Part shown: in pieces, positions 53,511 to 64,000 of the stretch
Layout: every line of letters begins with the position of its first letter
Position numbering within the stretch: the first letter of the stretch is position 1
Assembly: GCA_034687125.1 (NCBI GenBank)
Contig: JAQGBZ010000219.1
Span: forward strand, 1-64,000
DNA length: 64,000 nt
DNA from: Neelides folsomi
Taxonomy: Eukaryota > Arthropoda > Collembola > Neelipleona > Neelidae
Direction of reading: 5' to 3'
Notes under the pieces: model-generated
Seen by the model: the letters and a program-made list of their open reading frames with translations, nothing else
Told to the model about the DNA's origin: nothing
The model's database searches: none
Program-made: the position numbers and the translations under genes

Positions 53511-56500
53511 TTATAAAATGAACGATGCTGCTAATTTACTGTATTCCTCAGTTGCTTCAATTGTATTCGCCTGATTGTAGGAAAATATTGGTTCCAGAGT
53601 AGTGATTTTTACTAAAAGCAAAAAAGTGAAATGACTATCAGTATCAGTCAATAAGTATATTTTTAATCATATTGTTTTATATGCCCAAATTAAATTATAA
53701 GCTATGATATTTTTACGGAGTCTAGTGATGCAAAAGAGTTCCAAAGGTACATCAGTCTCGTCTTTCATTCCCATCTTCTCCACAAGTAGTGCCAATGTAT
53801 TGAACAATTCTTTGTTCTTTGAACTTTCAATACTTTCAAAATTATTCATGAAAATGCCACATCTTGAACCTTCTTCTTTATTCCAAACCAGAGTTGTCTG
53901 AAATATAAAGATATATTTATACATAAATTAGCATTGAATAATTACCAAATATTGTCACTCATTCATCTTAATTATTGTGAATTGTATTTACTCACCTTAA
54001 AAAATAAGTTTGCTAAGACTGAGATGAAACAAATATGAAAGCGAGACAAGAGGGTAAAATCACACAAGTAAATTGAATTCCCCGTTGGTAAAGTCTTAAG
54101 CTCTTCAAGTAGAGTTGTGAGATGAATGATCGAAATATCGAAATCGTCTCTCTCTACAAAATCCCTCAGTGGAATCTTGAAACAAATGCTTCTGATAGCA
54201 TTATCCTAATTTTAAAAAATATTGATTTAGGCAAACATCTCGATATTAATACATTAACGTTATCGTCCTTGAAGTTTCGCATACCTCTTTGTCCCACTTG
54301 TTACATGAACAGGGTTGAAATTCCGGATAGGATAAATTGGCTCCTCGTAGTATTGTTCTTAATTTACTTCGAAGAATAAGTAAACTACACGAACAGAATC
54401 GAGACCCTAATACATTTTCATATCTTTTCCCATACACTACTTGTTGGATGGTGTCCTACAAATTAAAAATTAACAACATATTAAGATATCATCAACTCTT
54501 TAAATGGCTATTTCAATTTATTTACTTGAGGAACAATAAAGCTGGTATATTTTCTTTTAATGGAATCTCGTGTTTTGAAAAGTTCTTCAACAATCCAATT
54601 AAATTGAACCAAATCTGATCCCTCTTGAATTTGAATTCTTTCACTGAAACTCCCCTTTTCTACTTTCGGAGCCATGTGTTCAAGAAATGACGTTCTTTTC
54701 CTCTTCTTTGACTGAAAATTATATCAAAATTATTGATGAAATCAAAAATAAAATAAACTGATATTATATATATTTGAAATATATTATAATGGAATAGGGC
54801 TGTACACGGCTGTGTATGGAATACAAAGCATGTTTTTCCATCCAAGTGTTTAAGACATATATCTGTGTGTAGTAAGCAATCGTTTGAAAGGCATCGTTTT
54901 TAGAATTGTAGGTCAAAATGTTCCTGGAGATCACAGCTTTCTAAAATATAAAGTTATTCAATTTAAGGGATTTATATTTTATAAACGTGGTCAAATGTGA
55001 ATTATAAAAAGAATAATTTATTTAGTTTTTCAATAACGAAGTATTTTTAAATTAATACTTGAATTCCGAAGAAATAGTTGGCGGCTTCAATAATTTTCGT
55101 CAAGAAAGTTTTTGGAATCATATGCAATGGAAAAATCGAACAATTCTTAAAAGTATCCGATCCTTTAAAATAATAATTTAAAAAATGATTACAACATTGC
55201 ACAAAAAATAATAAGTTTTATTGAATGTTAAATGGCGTCTTACCCATATTAGAAAATATAAAAGATATTTTCTCTTTCGCAATATCGAGACCAAGATATT
55301 CGGTGCAACTAACGTACACTTCAGAATTTCCCTCTTTGCTCGTTCTTGGTTTAATGAGCATTACCTAATTTTTTTAATATAACACATATTATTTAAAATC
55401 CTTAACATCAACATGATATTTTATGTAATAAAGTAATTGTGGTATTAACCTTTTTAAACATTGATGCCAAAAGATACAAGTGGCAGACAGAACGACAGGA
55501 AAAGAAAGTAAATATCTTTAATACAAACGAACCCCCTAAAATTTTAAGAATAATTAGTATCATTATAAATAAAATAATTTGAAAAACCTTTTTCGAGCAA
55601 AAGAAGGGCTGAGATCATTTCAGCAAATTGAAGGTCTAAAACCAGAAGTTCTTGGTCGTTCGGTTTATTTTGACAGTCAATTCCACCATCGGCTGTGATC
55701 ATTTGCACTTTCCGATGTATATTATTTGCTACCAATCCTTCAATGTTCTCTGGATTCATTATATCCCCTGTATTGTCTTCAAGAAAATCCCAACGATAGA
55801 ATGATTTTCTTATGCAAGTGTCATCATTGATCATCACTCGGACATCATTGCTTTCATGATAGGGATTCAAGGAGGTAGCATAGTACTCGAGCTACAGAAT
55901 CAGTTTAAAATATTAGGATGAGATCCAATGATAGTAAAAGATACGAATTAAATTTTCGATTAAGATTTTACACACTTTCATTGGAGGATCTTGAAAATAA
56001 TTGTTGACATAATATTCAAGAGCAGAGATGAATGCACCAGGAGCTTCGCAAAGATGCAAGCTATTTAGCTTCAATTCGATGTTTTGATTGTGAGATTCTC
56101 TAATAGTTTTAGGAATCACATCATCAATATGAAGAATTTCCCAAAATTTTCCCCAAGCCTATTAATCCAATGAAATACAAAGAGTATAATAATTAGAGAA
56201 ATTCTTGAATCATAATAACTATTTAGTATTTGTAAAAATATAAATGAAAGAATTGAATATTCATTATTAACCTGTGTACAAAATGCTGGATTATAATTAT
56301 CTCTAATGCATGGAATTATGAGTCCAGCTGGGTTCATAATTTTAGTATGCTTATGCCACTTTCCCAATTCAAAGTCATTAAGTCGAGACTTCGTCTCGTT
56401 GAGACTTTCATTTAATTCCTCCAATTCCGGTATCTGTTCATTAAAATTCATCATTATTAAAGCATTTCTCTTGGTTGAAAATGAATAAAAATGCAGTGTA

Positions 56501-56720
56501 AATTATAAATAATTTAAAATAGAATTTTTCCAATGTAAATCACCTTCCAGAGTTCTGTTGATAATATGAGTGATAAAGGAGGTAGCCTATAAGAAATGTC
56601 ATCTTGAGATGACTTAATTATTTTACATTTTTCGAGCATTACATTATCACCCAGATCAAAGTGCTCGGCTTCTTTAGACTTGTCACTGTCACATTCACTG
56701 ACCAATTCCATAGCCTCCAT
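53511..56720 (-). CDS. CMTR2: Cap-specific mRNA 2'-O-methyltransferase 2 (CMTR2/FTSJD1)
   Basis: About thirteen exons. The first five are 56720-56544, 56433-56272, 56158-55976, 55891-55588 and 55536-55450; the last ends at TAA 53511-53513. The methyltransferase signature is clear: [20 protein letters not shown] (SAM-binding), SLNPYHESNDVRVMINDD, DNTGDIM, MITADGGIDCQ (catalytic Asp), GGSFVLKIFTFF (catalytic Lys) and KPRTSKEGNSEVYV (Glu). These align with human CMTR2 ([53 protein letters not shown] and KPATSKAGNSEVYV). The enzyme methylates the second transcribed nucleotide (cap 2). The exon at 55536-55450 is one base too long: GGSFVLKIFTFF and the conserved CRSVCHLYLLASMFKK lie in different frames, split at a five-A run around 55500-55504. 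This is either a sequence error or a real frameshift. Confidence 0.93.
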
Positions 56721-58470
56721 TATATAGTCTTAAAAAGTGAAGAGATGATAAATGCTTGTTTTTGTTGGGTAGTTGAAATACAATTAAAATGCTTTGCTCT
56801 TTCACTCTTTCAAAGTTATTAGACAATTCATTGTGGGAAAATATCTACCCGCTAATTGATATAATATGAAAAATAGTAATCCACTCAATCACTCAACTAA
56901 TAAAAGTATTAAATAGGTAGTAAGTAGCCAGGTATTTTGCATAAAAACACGATTGAATACCTATCGTACGTCCTTCATGCATGCTGAAATGTGATGCTGT
57001 GTATTGTGAGTTTGTGAGTATTGAATATGCAAAATAACTTTTAAAGATAAACCGCGCTTGGATCCCATTGCACTGCAATTGCCTATTTTTCTTTGGAGTA
57101 AATTTTGCTACATAAAATGCATTTTATACGTTATGCGTTATGTTAAATGTTATAATTTAAGATAGAGTTACTTTATGGTACTACTACTGCTCTAATAAAT
57201 TTGTAGAGGCAAAATGAAAAAAAAAAGATTTGAAAAGTGTATAGGTAGTAGATAAATAGTAATTCTGAAATCGTAAAAACAAATCTTTTAATCAGCATAA
57301 ATCAGAAATGAACCTAAACAAGAATAGCGATAATAATGATTAAATGTTTTGAACGATTGATTGGAATCATCTTAATCGGACATTGTTATTGACATAGAAG
57401 ATGAAATAATTACATGTATGTACTATTAGTTATTAGCAAATGTTATAATGTAGGCAAACTTAAATTATTTATATTATATAAAAAACATGAACTTCGGATC
57501 CATTATAAAAAGTATTTTTTGTCAAATAGACTGAAATTCTACAACATATTTTAAAAGATATGGTATAGTATCTTTGAGTTGAATTTATCAAGTAAAGTTG
57601 AAATTTCAAAATAGCCGATACGATGATAACTAAACATACTCTTCTCCATAAGCTGACCATTTATCGATAATGGTAAAAAATAACTAAACATTGCATTGCT
57701 CCGTTGCGAAATGGGTCTATGTCATTATACGTATACATTATAATTAACAACGTTATTATATAAGGTACAATGTTTAAAATAAATATAAACATCTCTACAT
57801 AGAACATTACAATAGTGTGTTATCTATTATTAAGTATTTCATTTACAGTTTCAGTTAATATTAATATGCTTATTAAATTTCAATATTCATCACTATAATG
57901 TGTTGCATATTGTGACATTATGTATTAAAAAATCTAGAGAAGGTTTGAATTGCGAAAGTATAAAGTACTCGACAAAGTTACATTAGATAATTATATTTTT
58001 CAACTTTCTTCCTGACTAATATTTAACAAAAAAGTTTGTTTTGGGCAAGGAAGGTTGAACAAGCACAAATATCACAAAGAAAAATATTATTGAGAGGAGT
58101 TATAAGATAATTTTGTTTTATTTTTACTAGGTACCTAATATTACATTATATTACACCGGGATTTACAGAAAGTTTACGAAATGTTATCTATACCTATCTA
58201 AATAATTGTGTATTATAAACAATTAATAGACGAATGGGTAGTACTTAAAATAAAATTGGTTTTTTATAATAATTATATCAAAATAAAAACATTAACACCT
58301 AGGAATTTTTTGCTAGTTTATTGCGGCTTACACGTTATTTTGAATTTTGTTACTGAATGGATTTAGAGATGGTCAAATTAATTACACTTACAATATAAAC
58401 ACAATAGCAAATTCGGTTTCCTTTTGCTATCACTTTTATGTGGCATAATTACATGAATTTCATTCATTGT
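56721..58470. other. AT-rich intergenic region
   Basis: 1.75 kb between CMTR2 and the TMEM53-like gene. Only short ORFs in AT-rich DNA; no RNA gene or transposon end was recognised. Confidence 0.6.
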
Positions 58471-59632
58471 TTAACGAGCCAATTGGTTGACTCTGTGTTC
58501 TCTTTGGGTATGGAACTCTCTCTGCGACTGAGGAATATCCTTTTCTCGAAGTGTGTTAATTAACATGGGATTGATTCCAATATTTTCAATAAAGGCTCTC
58601 ACAGTTTGCTTGTACTCATCTGGGTGTCTTGCCATGTGCCCAACATGAGGTGTATTTTCCCAGATTTTGGTTGTGGAGGTGACTCCCAATGGAACCCAAG
58701 TCTCTTGGACTCTGAAGACGATAGGAAGTGCTGAAATTTGATCCGTACGACTGCAGAGAAAGAGAGCAGGGCATTTGAGCGGTTTGTTGTAGAAGAATTC
58801 ATGGGACTCATTGTAATACTTTGTAGCAACATTGTACATGGCTTCCATATAGAGTTCGATAGATTTCTGTGTTTTTTGCTGGAAAAGATTGTTGGTTGGA
58901 AATAAGGATTTTGAAACTCCAATAGCCGTTCCTTCAACATCGCAAACCTTAAAAATGAGAATTTTAAAATTATTAGTTCAGGAATTTAGATTTCAAGTTT
59001 TAAAATTTCGAAATCTGATTTTGAGTTCAAATAGTTCGTAAGTTCAGATGCCAAATTGTAGCGTATTGGGTTGATTGCAATATGGTTTTTAATTTTTATA
59101 CAAAATCAAAATCAAAATTACTTACTGAATCCCAAACATGGCCTTTAAACGCATCAATAACTTTTTGATATTTGCTCAAGTCATCATGGGCATAGCGAAG
59201 GAGTTGGCCAAAAACGTAGCCACCAACAGAAAATCCATGAACGAGTCTCTTTTCATGCCCCAAGTTTTCTAGAATTGGCAAGAGTTCATCTTTGACTATC
59301 GGGACGCATGACTTTGGCCATAAGAGTTGAAATGGTGAAATTCTGACCGTGAGGACGTCAAATCCATGTTCCATATAAAAGTTAACGTATTTTGACACGG
59401 CTTTGTCTTTGGCCATCAACCAACATAGTAAGAGGGAGAGTGGCCGCCCTTCTCCGGAATAATTGACTTGTAATGGATTTTTATTTTTCTCGATTTTTTC
59501 AGGAGTAATGAGACTTATTGTGCTTGTGAGAGGTGTAATGTGCTTTTCTCTTGAGAAAGCGCGAATCAATTCACGACCCTCTGCCTGAAGCAAGGGGGAG
59601 TTCAAGACTCGTTTACTTATCTGAAGGAGCAT
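58471..59632 (-). CDS. TMEM53-like DUF829 alpha/beta hydrolase, 327 aa
   Basis: Two exons, 59632-59126 and 58947-58471, join in phase 0 (HVWDS|VCDVEGTAIG). The DUF829 order is visible: RPLSLLLCWLMAKDKAVSKY then FYMEHGFDVLTVRISPFQLL; a nucleophile-elbow-like HGFSVGGYVFGQLL; an acid site in CSRTDQISALP; and a histidine in PHVGHMARHPDEYKQTV. The Ser, Asp and His are all in place, so a serine hydrolase fold with an intact triad is plausible. Human TMEM53 (277 residues) sits at the nuclear envelope and damps BMP-SMAD signalling. The extra N-terminal stretch here (about residues 1-45, basic and lacking acidic runs early) may be a targeting sequence. Orthology to TMEM53 rather than another DUF829 member is inferred. 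Confidence 0.85.
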
Positions 59633-61053
59633 TTCCTCGTTTATTGACTTTTATTTCCTCCTATGTATTTATATGGTCGACTGTGGGAGGAACGTCGCTT
59701 GCTAGAAATAAACAAAGAAAGCATAGCTTAAATTAATTATGAAAGTTTCAGCGAATAATTACAATCAGGAACATTGATTAAATGATATAAATAATTTGCA
59801 ACGTGCTTCCTAAAATGATAAATACATAGTGGAGTAGTGTATGAGTAGAAACACGTGATAAGATTTCTTACCTCAAAACTGAAAAGACCTTGAAACTGGT
59901 AGACAGAGACTGGGATCTATTTTAATTTAATCTGTGGATTTATTATATGTGGAGGCGTTCGGCGGGATTCTGTGGGAATTTTTGTATATTATTAAAACGT
60001 GTTAACCTGAGTTCTGTCATAAGAGAAAGTTTGAATAAAGAGGGATGGTAATAGTTAAGGATAAAGTCAATCTCATGCCGGATCTGAGACAAGTGGAAGT
60101 GTAGAGGGGAAGGCCAGGGTAGGAGTGCAGAGGAGCGAAATTCTCGATTCGCGAAATTCGCAGTCTCTCTGACTGTGAAGCAATTGGTGAATTCTGGTGG
60201 TGTGATCATATAAGAAACTCTCTGCTGGCTGGTTGGAAGAGAAGAGGAATGGAAGGTATATAAAACCAGTATAGCCGGCGCTTGGCTATTTCATCAACAT
60301 TGGTGAACTTATAGAGAGGAGGTTTACTTTCTATTCAAGTTCACAACAAGGACAGACTTTGCTAAAAGAGATGGGCCTAGCCCAACATGATAAAAAAATC
60401 CATGCTCCACATGGTGGGATGATGAGATGATGTTTAATGGAGTAACAATGTACACTATAGGATTAATACGTGTATTATTCAGCCTGCGGCTGTGGGTCTC
60501 TCCCATTCTAGATAGTTAAACCTACAGGACCAAATGATGCAGTATAGAGACTTTTAGGTCCTACATTATTTTACTTAGATGAGTTTCTCCATCATCTCTA
60601 TTTTTCTATCTATCTATAAGTACTTTGGACGAAATGGAGATAGCGAAACAATGTTAAGTAGCGATTTTTTATTTTTATTGCAACATGCTGTGTAACTTGA
60701 GTATGTCATTGCTAACTACCATATTATAAAGAACTTATGTAAAATAAACGTGGAAATGCCAGCAATTATAATTTATTTTTTAGGAGTTTTTGATGAACCA
60801 CTTAAGGTTGCTAAATAGTTTGATATCGTCGTGATTTATAAAGAGCAACTGTATTGTGGTATTAAATCAACAAAAGAAAAATAATGTTATAAATTGTCAA
60901 TGATGAATTTATTAAACTTTAAAATAATTCGTAAATCTTAAATTAAAGACAGTAATTATTTATTATTTAATCATACAAGAGTGAAAATTACAAAACAAAA
61001 TTATATCGATATATTATTATTAATTTATAAGGAATAACTTTTGAATATAAAAA
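59633..61053. other. Spacer with a TATA-type promoter-like sequence
   Basis: 1.4 kb between the TMEM53-like gene and NOL10. Apart from the plus-strand TATA signal at 60257, only short ORFs are seen. It must include the TMEM53-like promoter and the NOL10 3' UTR. Confidence 0.5.
60257..60296 (+). promoter_or_regulatory. TATA box and initiator-like sequence, no gene identified downstream
   Basis: TATATAAAA at 60257-60265 is followed 34 bp later by TTTCATCAAC, which resembles an arthropod initiator. Downstream to 61053 the plus strand holds no convincing exon, only a 19-codon frame from ATG 60371. It may drive an RNA or be chance. Confidence 0.3.
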
Positions 61054-63922
61054 TTATTTTTTCCAAGCGCGCTTCTTGTTTTTAAGACCCCCGGCCGATC
61101 TTCTAACCTTTTTCCTTTCTTGATGATGTTTGGCTGCAGTGTCTCTTTTACTGTCGTGCCTCCGCTGTAAATTATCGTCAACATTAGTTATACTTACCAG
61201 GTGCACGGAATGATTTGGCAAGTTTTGGGAGTAGGTGAATTCTTCTGTTCTATTCTATATAATCTTATGTTATATGCTTACCATTTAAACTGACGACTAA
61301 TATGCTTTCAAACATGCATTTGGTAAACGTTAATGAATGAATGTGATCATTGGCGGGTAATCACCATATAACAAAGAGCAAAGTGAAATTAATCGCGAGT
61401 CTCCGTAAAGATGAAGACGGACAATCGCAGCTCACAAATTGATTCGCTCTTGCATTCTTAAAATTAAAATGTTCATTAAATCTTATGAAATAGGTGAAAC
61501 AAAGAGCTTAATTAAAGCAAACCATTTATTTATGGATATTACTTCATTATTGTGATGTTTTGATTGAGGTTGAAAAAACGCGCGATTAATTTCACTTTGC
61601 TCTTTGTTATATGTATGGTGTTACTCGCCATGGATCACATTCATTCATTAACGTTTACAGAATGCATGTTTGAATGTATATTTAGTCATCAGTATAAATG
61701 GTAAGCATATAACATAAGATTATATAGAACAGAAGAATTCACCTACTCCCAAAACTTGCCAAATCTTTCCGTGCACCTAGTATTTTCGTAAGTTAGCGTA
61801 TTCTTAAGGAATTCTTACCGGTCTCATCGAAAAAGTCATTTCTCTTCCACCCAGAGGTCCTTTAGTTTTGATTTCATCGGCTTCAGTCTTTAGCCTGTCC
61901 GCAAAACTCTCCCTGGAAAGATTGCAAACGATTTAAATTTTGAATTCATTAATATAATTCAAAAAATTAGGATGGAATAATAAAAATAATATTAGGAAAC
62001 ATACCTTGATCTTCTCTTTTGAGAGGGATTGAAATCTGTGGCCTTAAATTCTTGCCCTTTAAATTCAAAGAATTTAGGCTGAGAATCTTCCAACATGTCT
62101 TGTTCTGCTTTAATTTTCCTTCTTGCTTTTCGTTGTTCTTCAACCCACTCTTTGTCATCATCACTAGAAGAGTCACTTTCCTCTGAGCTTCGAGCTCCTT
62201 CGAGTTCTGGTTGCTCCTCCTAAATATTAAAAATTAGTCAACGAAAAACTAATTCTGCATTTAATTATTACTTGATAAATTATTAAATGCTAAAATAAAA
62301 ATTACTTTTTCGACCGGGGCGAACATTTTCTCAAGCTTTTTAGTTCTTCTTTTCTCCAAATGGGACATGACAGGATTAAGGAGTCTATTTAAGAAATCAT
62401 CATTAGCATATTGCATTTGGTCTTAAGATATTTAAAAATACAATAATTCAACAATCTAACCTGTATTCATCAGCATTTTTGTCCACTTGATAGTCAGGAT
62501 TTTCAAAGAGTGATTTGAATCGACTGTCTTGAAGTATCCCTTCATCCTTTCTGTCCATAAGCCGCAAGGCTAAATCTTTATTGACCTTAGGCAGAGTCTG
62601 TGTAAAAAAAATCATTAAATGAATTTATATTATAAATTAATCGCAGATAGAAATTCGATAAAAATGGATTTATTTATAAATCAAACCTTGAGCTTAATTC
62701 TACTTCCTCTTTCTTCCTCCAATTTTTCTCTAATCTTTTTCTTTTTAAAATCTTGGAATTGGAATGGTTGAACAGTTGCTTTCGCTCTTCTATAAAGCCT
62801 CATGTCCATGAAATGTCCATGCATGTAAGCTCGAAGAAGCGGAGTTCCAATTAAATGAGTTAAACCAAGACCATTGAGCTCTTCTTCAGTAACAAATTGA
62901 TAATCGTCGTAGATTCCTCCTTCACCTTCTTCAAGTTCTTCAGTGATGCTATCAATGAATGAACACCATCGAGGAGCAGGTCCCATACTCTGAAAAAAAT
63001 CAGACATTGGTTTATTTTAAATCAGTAATAATATAAAAATAGTAACTGAATAAGATATTCATAGGAATTATCCATACAGGAATATAATAGGTATAAATCT
63101 TTCGACTTTCATTTGCAGCAAAAAACATTCCTGTATTAGGAACAAGGCAAAGATCGTTCAAATCTGCTTCTCCTTCAACAGAAGTGACAGGTTTTCCCTA
63201 AAATTGTAAAATTTTAAAATATTAAAAGTGAAAATTCAATTCAATAAAGAATTATCATTTAAAATTGACTTACAGTTTCCCTTTCCCAAACTTTAACAAT
63301 TTTTGGGTCCATTGAAAGAACAAGATCGTCATTATCGTGAAACGCAATGTTCTTAATTGGAAGTGTGTTGAAATGATCTTTAACAAGAAGGGGCTTCGAA
63401 GCTCGAATATCATATAAAAGAACTTGCCCAGTCGCAGTTCCAACTCCGAGGCCGAGACTCCCTCGGAGAGCAAGGCTTGTTATAGAAGGAATACCTTCGA
63501 GCCTAAAATTAATAAATATCTTCAATAAAGTTTATTTCCACTTGTTAAATCATAACGGAAAGTTTTGTTTACTCAAAGTCGCCATCCACGGCATGAGCAG
63601 CAACATCTAAAATTGCTGCACTTTTAGGTGCTCTGACATCCCATGCCTCCACTGTTCCTTCTTCTGTTCCTAAAATGATCAAATTATGGAGAGGGTTGAC
63701 TTCAATTTTGTTTATTCCTTTCGAAGAAGTTTTTAAAGGCGGTTGAAATCTTCCTAATTCGAGATTGAGTCTATAGACTTCAGATGAATCTCCAGCTACA
63801 AGAAGATCTGCTGAAGGCGGATGAAGAGCGAGATCTCTTCCAAATTTAGGAACTCTTAAACGAAAGTATCTTCCATATTGGGCATGAAATTCGATGTATC
63901 TATCCGCTTGTAAAAATGCCAT
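61054..63922 (-). CDS. NOL10: Nucleolar protein 10 (NOL10), 5' end beyond the window
   Basis: Nine exons join in phase: 63922-63573, 63502-63274, 63197-63078, 62989-62687, 62597-62461, 62384-62306, 62219-62005, 61912-61819 and 61164-61054, giving 545 residues here. It has WD-repeat blades (DRYIEFHAQYGRYF, SSEVYRLNLELGRF, GTATGQVLLYDIRASKPLLV) and the NOL10 block LGLTHLIGTPLLRAYMHGHF. An acidic charged segment and QERKKVRRSAGGLKN near the end follow. Human NOL10 has DRYIEFHSQSGFYY, GTTTGQVLLYDLRSDKPLLV, LGLTHLIGSPFLRAYMHG and QERKRLRRSAGHLKS in the same order. About 130 N-terminal residues are missing, so the gene continues past 64000; the Met at 63922 is probably internal. NOL10 works in early 40S ribosome assembly in the nucleolus. 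Confidence 0.96.
61197..61780. mobile_element. 584-bp MITE in the last NOL10 intron (TA target duplication)
   Basis: The ends CCAGGTGCACGGAATGATTT and, read in reverse, CTAGGTGCACGGAAAGATTT are inverted repeats that continue for well over 100 bp. They are flanked by TA (61195-61196 and 61781-61782). Inside, a second inverted block (TAACAAAGAGCAAAGTGAAA, with its complement near 61590) nests within the first. There is no ORF. It fills about 90% of the 654-bp intron. Confidence 0.8.
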
Positions 63923-64000
63923 CTAAAATTTTGTAATATATTTAAAATATTAGTTATGATATGATTTAATTTCTACAGGTCAGTGAATTATCGACGTTAT

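Noticed and set aside
59943-60209. 88-codon minus-strand ORF upstream of the TMEM53-like gene
   Set aside because: No homology. It lies where promoter and 5' UTR are expected.
1-64000. tRNA, rRNA, snRNA and CRISPR arrays
   Set aside because: I looked for B-box-like GTTCGA contexts, rRNA-like blocks and regular spaced repeats on both strands and found nothing that folds or spaces as required.
1-64000. Retroviral, LTR or Polinton-like remnants
   Set aside because: No reverse transcriptase, integrase, capsid or LTR-like pair was recognised; all mobile elements seen are DNA-transposon types.

Overview
This window looks like nuclear DNA of an arthropod, most likely a crustacean, and a copepod is my guess. 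The genes are intron-rich with mostly short GT-AG introns in very AT-rich DNA. They include an arthropod-type SmydA SET/MYND protein, a naked cuticle (nkd) homologue and a precursor ending in an RLRW-amide peptide of the short neuropeptide F kind. Tc1/mariner-type elements with TA target duplications are also present. Gene models were assembled by hand from splice signals, reading phase and remembered family sequence; no searches were run.

Layout: 0.8-1.5 kb (-) holds a GPI-anchored Ly6/three-finger protein. 5.2-5.7 kb (+) holds the candidate sNPF precursor, converging on SmydA at 6.5-8.8 kb (-). 8.8-10.9 kb carries a fold-back Tc1-like element and a small MITE. 11.2-11.9 kb (+) has a small membrane-protein gene with a decayed tandem copy. 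12.2-14.2 kb (-) encodes a complete 424-residue RNA ligase of the Trl1/T4 Rnl1 type in eight exons. 16.7-19.9 kb (-) holds the EF-hand and His-rich exons of nkd; its 5' exon(s) were not found. About 19.9-49.2 kb is a long stretch without recognisable genes, with base composition clearly unlike the flanks. 49.2-52.9 kb (-) is EXOC2/Sec5, 53.5-56.7 kb (-) CMTR2, 58.5-59.6 kb (-) a TMEM53-like hydrolase, and 61.1-63.9 kb (-) NOL10, whose 5' end lies off the right edge and whose last intron is mostly a MITE.

The strongest unexplained signal is a dense array of TCF/LEF (Pangolin) motifs in the gene-free DNA upstream of nkd. I count 17 copies of CCTTTGA[A/T] between 41.07 and 49.03 kb, where about 0.5 is expected by chance, and almost none in the rest of the window. 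Since nkd is a Wnt feedback inhibitor and a known Wnt target, this reads as its Wnt-responsive control region. The stand-alone tRNA-ligase-like enzyme is the second notable item, because animals are generally thought to rely on RtcB. The other genes are mainly housekeeping: cap methylation, exocyst, nucleolar RNA processing and chromatin or protein methylation.
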